This document shows, piece after piece, positions 54,814 to 64,000 of a DNA stretch of 64,000 bases (within the stretch, counting starts at the first letter, position 1; every line of letters starts with the position of its first letter). Both the position numbers and the translations under genes were made by a program. The notes below the pieces were generated by a model. The model saw only the letters and a list, made by a program, of their open reading frames with translations, did no database searches and had not been told where the DNA came from. The DNA lies in contig NW_027184083.1 of the NCBI RefSeq assembly GCF_041296385.1, positions 3,038,001 through 3,102,000 of the forward strand, written 5' to 3'. This DNA is from Aphelocoma coerulescens (lineage: Eukaryota; Chordata; Aves; Passeriformes; Corvidae).

Positions 54814-55386
54814 TGTTACTGAACAAGTTATATTTCTTTAAGAAGAAGTCTATACAGCAGTGGGGGAAGATGTTGGAAAATTCTTTTAGCTTTAGACAAT
54901 AGTATATGGTCCCTATATTCGTGGTTAATGCTTAGTACAAATGCCAGAGATTAATGTAGCCTTGTGTTAACTCCCTATATCTGCAACTAAAAATCTTGTG
55001 CCAGATAATGCTTCCTTGTTTACTTCTATTAGTGATTAATATGTACTAGCTGATATCTTAGTTTTGAGAATGGGATGGAGTGTCAGAGCAAAGAATGATA
55101 AGAGAAATACATTATGACCTGACCACATATTTGAGATAGTCTCAAGGAAAAAAGATTCATCAGAAGATCTGGAACCATATCCAAATAAGTCCACACAAAC
55201 AATTAGCATATATGCATGTATTCAGGAAATGTGATGAATATGTATTAGTTTCAGGAATATAACCTGGTCTGTTAGGTTACTCGGCGTGCATGCATTAAGG
55301 AGAAATCCCCATGCATCCAGCACTGCTAATTAATGTTGGCTTTCTAACCTAGTAAATTGGTTGCAGAGTTTATTTCATGGTTTTCA
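54814..55386 (+). mobile_element. Solo LTR splitting the CR1 copy
   Basis: This is a 573-bp TGTTACTGAACAAG...CATGGTTTTCA element located exactly where CR1 is interrupted. The end, GTTGGCTTTCTAACC and onward, is LTR-like. The short duplication is not clear. Confidence 0.65.
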
Positions 55387-55531
55387 GTGAGTCCAGAGGA
55401 GGGCCATGAATGATTAGAGGGATAGACCACCTCTCCTATGAGGAAAGGCTGAAAGAATTTGGTTTGTTCAGCCTCCAGAAGAGAAGGCTCTGAGGAGACC
55501 TTATTGCAGCCTTTCAGTATCTGAAGGGGGC
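55387..55531 (+). repeat. CR1 LINE, second part
   Basis: This continues the CR1 coding sequence (GTGAGTCCAGAGGAGGGCCA to CAGTATCTGAAGGGGGC) on the plus strand. Confidence 0.9.
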
Positions 55532-56505
55532 TGTTGGGGGTTAGGATTTTTCCTTTTGTTTCTTTCCCTCAAGGAATTTTGTCCCATATGTTACTAGGAA
55601 ACAATAGCTACCAATAGTTGAGAAAACAAAGATGTAGCTGAGTGTCACAACATTCCATTGAACTGGCCCTGGCTGGGGGCAGGTTGCAAGTGATAATGAG
55701 AGAGAAAAACTGAGGGGGCTACCCCGGAAGTTTTGGGGCTGGGTTTTTGGTCAGTCTTGTTTCCCAGGTTTCCCAGTTCAGAGGATGAAGGAGCTGTTTG
55801 CCTGCTTTCCTGCTGCCTGGCAGCTCGGAGCTCAGAACCAGCTCGTGTGGTGCCAAAATATTGGGATCGGCTCCCGCCGGACCCTCTGCCTGCAGCGTGT
55901 TGCCACGGCCACTCCTGTGTGTTGGACTCCGAGATCCCAATCTGCTGTAGTTTTCCTGCACTGCAAATCTGCTTAATTCTTTTTGTTTTGTTTTGTTTCC
56001 CAGCCATTTGGGGGGGGATCCAGAGTCGACGTGTGGGGTGTCCCCATACAGGCCATCTCTGCACCGTAGCCCGGCAATTGGGACCAGCTGCCACCCGTGA
56101 CTTCCCGTCTCAGCCAAGCTGCCATCAACCCTGTGGCCTCTGAGCTCGCATCGGAGCGCCCCCTGCAGCCGTGGAGAAATCACCTCATCTGTGCTGCCCT
56201 CAAGGAGCCCGCCAGCGCCCCTGCTGGCTGTGACCATAACTACACCAAAGGGAAAATTGCTTAAAGAGCAAGAGACTGTTTATTGGCTTTTCTGTTTTTT
56301 TGTTTGTTCTCACTGCCATTGTTGTTTGTTTGCCTGGTTATACACATACATACTAGTAAAGAACTGCTATTCCTTTTCCCATATCTTTGCCGGAAAAACC
56401 CTTAATTTCAAAGTTATAATCATTCAGAGGGAAGGGACTCATATTCTCCATTCCAAGAGAAGTTCCCACCTTCCTTGGCAGACACCTGTCTTTCAGTCCA
56501 AGACA
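55532..56505 (+). mobile_element. Solo LTR of 974 bp splitting the CR1 copy, 5-bp duplication
   Basis: The element is TGTTGGGGGTTAGG...CAGTCCAAGACA, flanked by GGGGC (55527-55531) and GGGGC (56506-56510). CR1 resumes in register. The 5-bp duplication suggests class III or class I. The incidental open frames inside are not genes. Confidence 0.8.
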
Positions 56506-56822
56506 GGGGCCTAGAAGAAATCTGGAGAGGAATTATTTACAAGAGCATGAAGTGACAGGACAAAGGGGAATGGCTTCAAACTGAGAGTAGGTTTAGATTG
56601 GATATTAGGAAGAAATTCTTTACTGTGAGGTTGGTGAGGCACTGGCACAGGTTGCCCAGAGAAGTTGTGGATGCCCCATTCCTGGAATTGTTCAAGGCCA
56701 GGTTGGATGGGGCCCTGAGCCAACTGGTCTAGTGGAAGGTGTCCCTGTCTATGTCAGGGGGTTGGAATGAGATCATCTTTAAGGTCCCTTCCAACCTAAA
56801 CCATTCTATGATTCTATGATAT
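56506..56822 (+). repeat. CR1 LINE, third part with intact 3' end
   Basis: This carries the last ORF2 codons and the CR1 3' region, ending with ATTCTATGATTCTATGAT, the terminal octamer repeat specific to CR1. Confidence 0.95.
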
Positions 56823-56945
56823 AAGGCATCGACTCCTGACCCATCTTTGCAGACTCCTTGTAGAACTGCTTATGGTGGTAGGATCCTGTCCAATGTAGTA
56901 TAGCATAGTTTTTTTATATATATGTGTATATATATATTTAAGTAC

Positions 56946-58034
56946 TGTCGTGAGTTGACCCTGGCTGGATGCCAGATAACCACCGAAGCCTCTCTGTCAC
57001 TCCCCTCTGCAGCTGGACAGGGAAGAGAAAATATAACAAAGGGTTCATGAGTTAAGGACTTGGAGAAATCACTCACCAAATACCATCATGAGCAAAACAG
57101 TTTAGAATTAGAAATATTAATTGAAATTATTAGTAACAAAATCAGAGAAGGATAATGAGAAGTAAAATAAAGCCTTAAAAACACCTTCCCCCCACCCCTC
57201 CCTCCTTCCCAGCTCTACCTTCTCTCCCAGCGGCACAGGGACACAGGGAATGGGGGTTATGGTCAGTTCATCACTCATTGTTTCTCCCACTGCTCAGGAA
57301 GAGGAGTCCTTCCCCTACTCCAGTGTGGGGTCCCTCCCACAGGAGATAGTTCTCCATGAACTTCTTCAATATGAGTCCATCTAACAGGCAACATTCCTCC
57401 CCAAACTGCTGCAACGTGGGTCATTCTTCCACAGGGTGCAGTCCTTCAAGGACAGGCTGATCCAAGTGTGGGCTTCTCGCTCCATGGGTCTCCTACATGG
57501 TCACAGCCTCCTCTCAAGCATCCACCAGGGTCCTCTCAGGCATGGGTCTCCTCCAAAGGCTGCAGGTAGATCTCTGCATCCCCATGGACCTCCATGGGCT
57601 GCAGAGGCCCAGCTGCTTCACCATGGTCTTCACCATGGGCTGCAGAGGAACCTTTGCTCCGGTGCCTGGAGCACCGCCTCCCCATCCTTCTCTGCTGACC
57701 TTTGTGTCTGCAGAGTTGTTCCTCTCGCATATTCTCACCCCACTCTTCTCTGACCACAATTACAACTGTGCAATAACTTTCCTTTTCTTCTTCTTAAATA
57801 TGTTATCGCAGAGGCATTACCACCATTTCTAATTGGCCCAGCCTTGACCAACGGCATGTCTGTCTTTGGAGCTGCCAGGGATTGGCTCTGCTGGACATGG
57901 AGGAAGCTTCTGGCAACTTCTCACAGAAGCCACCCCTGTAGTTCCCCCCTGCTACGAAAGCGTGGCCATGCAAACACAATATAAGCACAAACAATTGTTT
58001 CATTATTAATTATTAAACTGCCTGTATCTCAACC
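56946..58034 (+). mobile_element. Older LTR that received provirus F, main part
   Basis: It begins TGTCGTGAGTTGACCCTGG. After F it ends GTCAACCCACCACA at 63557, and these form inverted ends. It has ATTAAACTG near 58012. It is of the same family as the minus-strand LTR at 1231-2352. No clear duplication (AGTAC against AACCC). Confidence 0.75.
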
Positions 58035-58408
58035 TGTAGATACAAAAATGCTGCTAGCAAGGATTTTCTGGCTATTTTCTAAGTCCGTGAGAGACTTTTC
58101 TCTCTCACAGAAGAGGTAGCAGAGTATGTAAACAACCAAGTCTCCTGCAACCTTGAAAAGTCTTGTTTATGGTATAGTAGAAAAATATTTTGACAATGGA
58201 TGTTTTAGGACTTTAGCCAATCACCCCCAAGGGGTGGCTGGTCCTTTGTCCAATTAGACTATGAAGAGAAAGTCTATAAAAGAGTTTGTAAAATAATTAA
58301 ATAAATCAATCTTGCTGCACAATTCCTGCCTGCTGGATCTTGTCTCCTCCTCCTCCCTACGGCTGCGGGACACGGTGATATACCTTAGGGCTTAGGACTG
58401 TGGTAATA
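58035..58408 (+). repeat. Provirus F 5' LTR
   Basis: The LTR is 374 bp, TGTAGATAC...GGTAATA, with TATAAAAG near 58275 and AATAAA near 58300. Confidence 0.92.
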
Positions 58409-58410
58409 TT

Positions 58411-58430
58411 TGGTGCTGCCCGATGTGATC
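58411..58430 (+). promoter_or_regulatory. Primer binding site of provirus F
   Basis: TGGTGCTGCCCGATGTGATC is identical to that of E; the tRNA is uncertain. Confidence 0.5.
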
Positions 58431-58534
58431 TGCACTCTCTGACGTGTCCTGCTGCTGTGAGCCAAGCCGAATTCCTCTAGAGCTATGCTGTTCCCCTTTC
58501 TCCCCGGGACCGGGAGGTCCGACAGGACTGAGAA

Positions 58535-61281
58535 ATGGCGAACAGCGGCTCACAAATCGACACTGTGGTAATGGTCTGGAAAGGTGTGTTTAGTATAATG
58601 CACACCTCCATTCCTGAAAACTCAGTTCGAGAATTATTAGATTGAGCTACCTTAAGAGGGATTTCCATGGACAGAGATACTGCCCTGGACTTTGCCTTAT
58701 GGCAGAAACTCGGCTGTGCTGTCCAACACGAGCTCCCATTTGGGGACCCAGCAGGGTTAGAATTATACCAGACCTGGCGTTCGTTATTTATTCTGCTGAC
58801 AGACCTTAACTGTAGCAGCAGAGCTGGCTCGCCTATTTCGGTGATGAGTGACGGAGGAATGTCCGAGGAGGACCCCGCTGACCGGACTTCCGGGGCAAAT
58901 GATGGTGGATCCGGAAAAACCCCCCCGGCTCTACAGGCAGAGCCTGCGCCACCTCACCCTGCACAGTCGCAGGACTCTGCGGCCCCCAGGGACCCCGCAC
59001 CAGCAGAAGCAAGGGGGTCGGGGCAGAGGGAGGGGGCACAGTCTGCCTTGCTGCTCAGCTCGGCGGCAGCCATGGTTTATCCAGGGCCGCAAATTAGCGG
59101 CTTAGCAACTTGGACCCCCAGAGCGGCTCCTAGCCTGCTTGCGTATGCACCAACAGAGCCAAAATTGCCTGGATCTAACTTCTTAGACCGCGTAGCGCCG
59201 GGCGTGAGTGCACCAAGACTGCCCGGGTGTGGTCCGCTGCCCTCCTTGGCGCTGGACTGTTCTGCACCGCTGCAGAACCGAGCCATCGACCTTTTAATAA
59301 AGCATCTGCCTTTGCTGACAGATTTACCGAACATATCCCGAAAGCTGGAGGACCTGCTCAGCTTGCTAGAGCAGCTGCTGCGTAGGCCTGAGGCACCCTG
59401 CCGCGTGGGGTGCGCCGGGCCCGCGTCACCAGCACCGCCCGCGCCACCTGCGGGAGACACAGCTCCAAACCAGGAAGCGGCAGGGCCAGAGGTGAACCCG
59501 GAAGTAGTGCTGCCGCGGGAAAACCCAGAAGCGGCCGGGGAGCGAGAAACAGCAGCGGTTTCAGCAGCGGCGCCAAGCGCCGGTGCAGAGCAAGTGATGA
59601 GCACAGCGCCGGGCGTGGCTGCAGCGCAAGGACCACCGACGGTGCCGAATGCTGCTGCAGTGCAAGAGACAAGCGCAGCGCCAGGCACGGCTGTTGCCTC
59701 AGAGACAGCGGCAGCAGCTCCAGTACCGGTTCGGTCGGGCCTGGCCAAGACGGCATCCCGTAAAGAAGCTGCTGTTCAAACTGCAGCGCAGCCGACTGCA
59801 GTCTGTGCTGTCTGTTCTGCCTCTAGTGAACTTAGCCAAAGTGCCCCTCTCTGTCCATCTCTGTTCGCTCCCAGGGTCTCTGAGTATCCTTTGGCTGATG
59901 ACTCATCGTCAGGCAGTGAGGCAGATGAGGTTCTGGCCCCAGGTCGTCAGGCGGCTGTAGCCACGCGGCAAAGGAAAAGGCTGCTCCAGTCTTGCCCCTG
60001 GACCTTTCAGGACTGCACTGTGACAGTGCGTACGACCCATTACAGTCACTTCTTAGAGTCAGTTAAGATGCGAGCATTGGAGGAGGGTGACTGGAGGTTA
60101 TTGGAAACACTTGGAATGCCAAATAGATTTGAGGATTCTGGGGGTAATCGGGAAGCTGTTACACTCCATCCACAGGCGGTGCCAGAAGTTCAGGATGGTA
60201 GTGATGCCTCAAAAGAGGAGATCCAAGCTTTCCCAGTGTATAAGGCTCTCCCAGATTCTGGCGAGCGTGATAAGCATGAGATGATTGCTTGGAAGGTTGC
60301 CCAGGATCTGCAATCCAAGGTGGCACAACATGGGCTAGGTTCTGCTGAGGTTATGCAGATACTAAGGGTGATAAATACAGATTTGCTTTCTCCATTTGAT
60401 ATCAGACACTTAGGCCAAATTCTATTTCAACCTGTACAATTTACAGTTTTTGAGAAAACCTGGAGAAAGCTGGCCGACAAGGCTGCAGTAGGGAATACGC
60501 AGCTCCCTGCTGCCGATCCTAGACAGACAGCAGGAAAAAAAGATGCTTTGATGGGGACTGGTCCCTTCTCTGATCCCAGTCTACAGGGTACCTTGTCGTC
60601 TAGCGTCCTGCAGTAAGCTCAACAGGTCGGCATGGCTGCCCTGTTGAAAACCATAGAGTTGTCTGCGCCTAGAAAGAGATATACTGAAATAGTTCAAGGG
60701 AAATAAGAGTCATTCCTCTCTTTTGTAGAGAAAGTCGCTGCTTCCCTCGAGAAGCAGATTGAGGATGACGGGTTAAGACAGTTCTTGTTAAGGCAGTTAG
60801 TGAGAGATAACGCAAATGAAGAGTGCAGAACAATTATAGATGCCTTACCAGGGGATCCTGAGGTAACAGACATGGTCGAGGCCTGCTCTAAGGTGGGATC
60901 TGGGAACCAGAAAAGGTCTGCTTTGGCTGCGTTTCTGCAGCCTGTTCATGCATCTTCTGATCGTGAACCAAAGCAACCCAAACACGCTAAAAAACGGAAG
61001 CGACCTAAGCCGAGACAAAAAGAGAACCCACCGATCCCCCAGTGCAAGAGGTGTGGCAGGCCAGGGCATTGCTCGGACTATTGTAGATCCCAGACCAATG
61101 CCGATGGTCGGCCTTTGTCGGGAAACTTCTGCCGGGGTGCAAGGAGGGGGAATTGCTCTCCGATGCAGTCGGTCCCCCAGAGAGTGGCACAGGTACAGGC
61201 ACAGGCCTACTCAGCCACCCTAGAGACAGCACCCAGGGATCAGATCGTTTTGACATCCACACCACAGCCGCAGTCATCTTA
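58535..61281 (+). pseudogene. gag: Provirus F gag, one frame with three stop codons
   Basis: The ATG at 58535 begins MANSGSQ. The whole of gag is in a single frame, broken by TGA 58643-58645 (Trp in E), TAA 60614-60616 and TAA 60704-60706. The 649-codon stretch 58667-60616 covers matrix, an Ala/Pro-rich linker and most of capsid. The major homology region and the zinc knuckle (CKRCGRPGHCSDYC, about 61042-61083) follow. The last two stops are the same as in E. No indels were needed to read it, which makes it the best gag of this lineage. Confidence 0.92.
61120..61126 (+). promoter_or_regulatory. Slippery heptamer, gag-pro junction of F
   Basis: G GGA AAC is in phase with gag. The -1 frame is open from here to the LTR insertion at 61282 and lines up with the dUTPase-like frame after it. 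Confidence 0.75.
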
Positions 61282-61708
61282 TGTTGGGAAATAGAATTAT
61301 TGGGATCAATAAAAGAACTGTGCAAGCAATAGGCCTGGAAATTTTAGGCTTGTGTGTGAGAAAACTTTCCATGGGAAAGTCCCTGTGTGAAAGATAACAA
61401 GCAGGCCTGAGGAACAGAGAGGGAGTGAAAACTTGCAGCTGTACTATCCGGGAGTGAATGAGGGAGATAGACACTGACTTCTTTATGGAAGCTTGCCAAT
61501 GTAAGTCCAATTATGTAGAAATAGAAATGTGTTTTGATAAGCTTTAAGCCACCTAGGAGTTAACAAGCTGGTATACTATATAAGTGCCTTTGGACTGCTA
61601 ATAAATGGAGTTTCTGTGGAGTTTGCTCTATCAACCATATTGGTTTGGACTGTTTCTCTCTCCCCCCCGCCGGGGGCCTGGGCTCCCCGTCTCGTTAAGC
61701 TTCTAACA
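61282..61708 (+). mobile_element. Solo LTR, family X copy 3, in pro of F
   Basis: The element is 427 bp, TGTTGGGAAATAGAATT...CTTCTAACA, flanked by ATCTTA (61276-61281) and GTCTTA (61709-61714). TATATAAG lies near 61577 and AATAAA near 61600. E is uninterrupted at the matching place. Confidence 0.92.
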
Positions 61709-62362
61709 GTCTTAGACTCTAGCGGTATTTATAAGGTTCCCTTGGATGCATATGGACCACTAGCCCAGGGATCCAGTGCGATGCTGGTAGGAAAACCTGA
61801 CGTTGACCATCAAGGAATCTTAGTGCACTCAGGAGTTATTGATGCTGACTTTAAAGGCCAGATTTGCGTTATGGTCTCCACGCAAAAACTCCCTGTAACT
61901 CTTCCTGAAATGACCTGCCTTGCTAAATTAGTGCCTTTTAAGTCTTGTGTCTCCAGGATAGAACAACCAACTCACGAAGATAACGGCAGTGGATCGACAG
62001 GACTTCCGCAGGCCTTCTGGACTGCAGACATCTCTGACCAAAGGCCACAGATGACATGTACCCTGATCCTGCCGAACGCCCGTCCACCCCGGATTCAGCT
62101 TCGAGGTTTGATTGATACGGGTGCTGATGTAACTATCATCTCCTCTGTGTGGCCTCCCTCATTGCCTTTAGCCCCTGTGGGATCAGCCATCACAGGATTA
62201 GGAGGAACCACACAGAGCTATTGAAGCGAATGATCTGTGGTGGTGAAGGACTCAGAGGGGCACACAGCTACAATTAGGCCTTATGTTACTACCACTTCCC
62301 TTAACCTTTGGGGACGGGATGTTCTGGCAGCTTGGGGCGTACGGATTGGGACAAATTTTTAG
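61709..62362 (+). pseudogene. pro: Provirus F dUTPase-like domain plus protease, broken
   Basis: It resumes after the solo LTR with LDAYGP, then HSGVIDADFKGQI, the dUTPase motif with its Asp. The protease follows with LIDTGAD (62111-62128). TGA at 62222-62224 cuts the protease; E has Leu there. The remaining codons run to TAG 62360-62362. The solo LTR also separates it from gag. Confidence 0.8.
62353..62359 (+). promoter_or_regulatory. Slippery heptamer, pro-pol junction of F
   Basis: A AAT TTT lies before the pro stop codon, as in E. Confidence 0.7.
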
Positions 62363-62942
62363 CAGGGGTCACTGTGCGTAAGGGCGCACAGTATCCTACA
62401 CTGCCTTTGCAGTGGTTGATTAACACACTAATCCGAGTCAGACTCTGCTTAGTTAGTTGAATTAAGGGCTGTTACCATGGCTTTTCAGCGATTCTCACAG
62501 GAACCTTTGAATTTGGTTACTGAAGCCGACTAGCAAAAGCTTTGTATACAATCAATCACCTTACAGTACCACAAAATTCAAATAATCCTGTTATTCTGAA
62601 TCATTTTCTCTCATTGCAGTCTTCAGGCGAGACACAACTGCCTGGGCAAAGGTCTGGGTATGGAATTTACTCACTATCCTGTGGGAAGGCCCACATGAGC
62701 TTATCGTTTGGGGTCGTGGGTATGCTTGCGTTTCCACAGATACTGGGGTACGGTGGCTACCTGCAAAATGCGTTCGCCCTGACCTACGGCACCAGAGGCA
62801 GAACAGGCAACCTCCAAATGATGGCCAGAATGCCAACCATCCAAATGGCAGTCAGAATGTAGATCATCAGCCTAATGACTTTTCTGATGATGACCAAGAT
62901 GTCAACCATCAGGCAGATGGTCCTTCCACAAGCAGAGACTGA
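62359..62942 (+). pseudogene. pol: Provirus F pol, two large deletions
   Basis: Only the start of pol, a short RNase H piece (62434-62522, around ELRAV) and the integrase C-terminus remain. RT with YMDD, most of RNase H and the integrase core are gone. The integrase tail keeps the Asn/Asp-rich region in a shifted frame and ends at TGA 62940-62942. F could only ever have moved with proteins from elsewhere after these deletions, unless they happened in place. Confidence 0.88.
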
Positions 62943-63059
62943 ACTTTAAATTTCTTGTTATGGGGTCAGATCGTTAAAGCCTTAAGGACATATTTAGAAT
63001 CAATAACTGATATAAATTTCTATTTAGGATTAATAGTAGAGTTGTTATCTTATCAAACG

Positions 63060-63070
63060 AAAAGGGGGAA
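63060..63070 (+). promoter_or_regulatory. Polypurine tract of provirus F
   Basis: AAAAGGGGGAA lies directly before the 3' LTR. Confidence 0.85.
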
Positions 63071-63071
63071 T

Positions 63072-63447
63072 TGTAGATACAAAAATGCTGCTAGCAAGGA
63101 TTTTCTTGCTATTTTCTAAGACCGTGAGAGACTGTTCTCTCTCACAGAAGCAGTAGCAGAGTATGTAAACAACCAAGCCACCTGCAACCTTGAAAAGTCT
63201 TGTTTATGGTATAGTAGAAAAATATTTTGACAATGGATGTTTTAGGATTTTAGCCAATCACCCCCAAGGGGTGGCTGGTCCTTTGTCCAATTAGACTATG
63301 AAGAAAAAAAGTCTATAAAAGAGTTTGTAAAATAATTAAATAAATCAATCTTGCTGCACAATTCCTGCCTCCTGGATCTTCTCTCCTCCTCCTCCCTATG
63401 GCTGCAGGACACAGTGATATACCGTAGGAACCAGGCCTGCGGTAATA
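63072..63447 (+). repeat. Provirus F 3' LTR
   Basis: The LTR is 376 bp. Its U5 end, GTAGGAACCAGGCCTGCGG, differs from that of the 5' LTR (TTAGGGCTTAGGACTGTGG), while the rest is close. Confidence 0.92.
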
Positions 63448-63557
63448 TCGACCCATGGGGTTTTTTCACCTTATTTTCTTCTCCCATCCCACTGAGGAGG
63501 GGAGTGATAGAGCGCCTTGGTGGGCACCTGGCAGCCAGCACAGGTCAACCCACCACA
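63448..63557 (+). mobile_element. Older LTR that received provirus F, end part
   Basis: After the duplication the LTR resumes with CCATGGGGTTTTTTCACC, CTCCCATCCCACTGAGGAG and ends AACCCACCACA, the usual tail of this avian LTR type. Confidence 0.75.
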
Positions 63558-64000
63558 AACCCTTACATTTTAAATAACTTCAAACTGTTCATTGTTTCAC
63601 CTTCTTTTTCTAGGGAGAATGAAAAATTTGGCCTTCAAAAAGGATGTATTAACCTTGTGTTCAGCATGGTTCTTCATAGGGGTATTTGGAGTTCTGGATG
63701 ACTAGTCATCTGATGGTTTCTATTTCTTATACTAACTGAATAAATCTATTTTTCCTTGTTTTCAACACAAAGATCAATCTACATAAATTGTCAAATAATG
63801 TTGTAATTGTGGCCAGCCCCCAAGTCTCTCCACTGTCAACCTGGAGTCACTGTATTGCAACAATGATTCCTGAGCAAGGAGAAAGAATCAGTCATATTGT
63901 GAAGTATCTGAAGAAATCATCCTTAAATTATATGGAGCACTCCATCCCCTTCACCCTCCCCATTGTGATAGCGCCATCAGAGCACTTTAAGTTTCCTACT
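63558..64000. other. Unrecognised non-coding sequence
   Basis: No gene or repeat is recognised up to the window end. Confidence 0.5.

Larger units (their letters stand above)
58035..63447 (+). mobile_element. Provirus F: deleted relative of E, nested in an LTR
   Basis: The element is flanked by TCAACC (58029-58034) and TCGACC (63448-63453), a 6-bp duplication with one change. LTRs of 374 and 376 bp match those of E. Relative to E, about 1.4 kb of RT and RNase H is missing at about 62433, and about 0.8 kb of RNase H/integrase at about 62523. A family X solo LTR interrupts the pro region. Its gag is longer and cleaner than in E. Confidence 0.92.

Noticed and set aside
55645..56237. Overlapping open frames of 130-170 codons on both strands
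   Set aside because: They fall wholly within the 974-bp solo LTR at 55532-56505.
30701..63447. E and F as two halves of one segmental duplication
   Set aside because: Each has its own target-site duplication and different flanking sequence, so they are separate insertions.
1..64000. CRISPR array, tRNA or rRNA gene, bacterial-type operon
   Set aside because: No spaced direct repeats, cloverleaf boxes or prokaryotic gene organisation were seen. All long repeats resolve into LTR, ERV or CR1 copies.

Overview
The window reads as repeat-rich avian DNA. The evidence is CR1 LINE fragments on both strands, several keeping the CR1 3' end with its ATTCTATG octamer repeat, plus LTR types known from bird genomes. 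I found no host gene, tRNA, rRNA or CRISPR array. Most of the sequence is endogenous retrovirus (ERV), mainly class II (betaretrovirus-like, ERVK-type): six proviruses, called A-F here, with 6-bp target-site duplications (TSDs) and LTRs starting TG. Such dense, deeply nested ERVs suggest heterochromatin or a W chromosome, but that is inference.

Layout. 1-3.2 kb: CR1 and LTR debris. 3.17-19.9 kb: provirus A (LTR-gag-pro-pol-env-LTR) sits inside an older LTR. A is broken by three solo LTRs and by provirus B, which landed in A's integrase and lost its own 3' end together with the end of A's pol. 20.2-29.6 kb: a four-layer nest made of a minus-strand CR1, an LTR with TGATGCC/GGCATCA ends, provirus C, and a solo LTR in C's RNase H. 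30.7-37.8 kb: provirus E, followed by two solo LTRs. 38.8-46.5 kb: mostly unrecognised host sequence with CR1 and LTR pieces. 46.5-53.5 kb: provirus D, the youngest, with LTRs that look identical, sitting in older ERVL-like debris. 53.6-56.8 kb: an ERVL-type RNase H/integrase remnant and a plus-strand CR1 split by two LTRs. 56.9-63.6 kb: provirus F, deleted for most of pol, inside an older LTR.

Three class II lineages are present. A/B have gag, pro and pol in three frames and, in A, an env resembling the avian alpharetrovirus type. C/D have pro and pol fused in one frame and no env. E/F have three frames, a dUTPase-like domain before the protease, no env and an Asn/Asp-rich integrase tail. 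In each lineage a slippery heptamer lies in phase at the gag-pro junction. A/B and E/F have a second one at pro-pol. Every copy is broken in at least one essential gene.

The most interesting pattern is that copies with different target sites share stop codons: C and D share a TGA in integrase, and E and F share two TAA codons in gag capsid. This suggests that already defective genomes were copied with proteins supplied in trans. Coordinates of element ends, TSDs, stops and motifs were read directly; family names come from recognition, without a database search.
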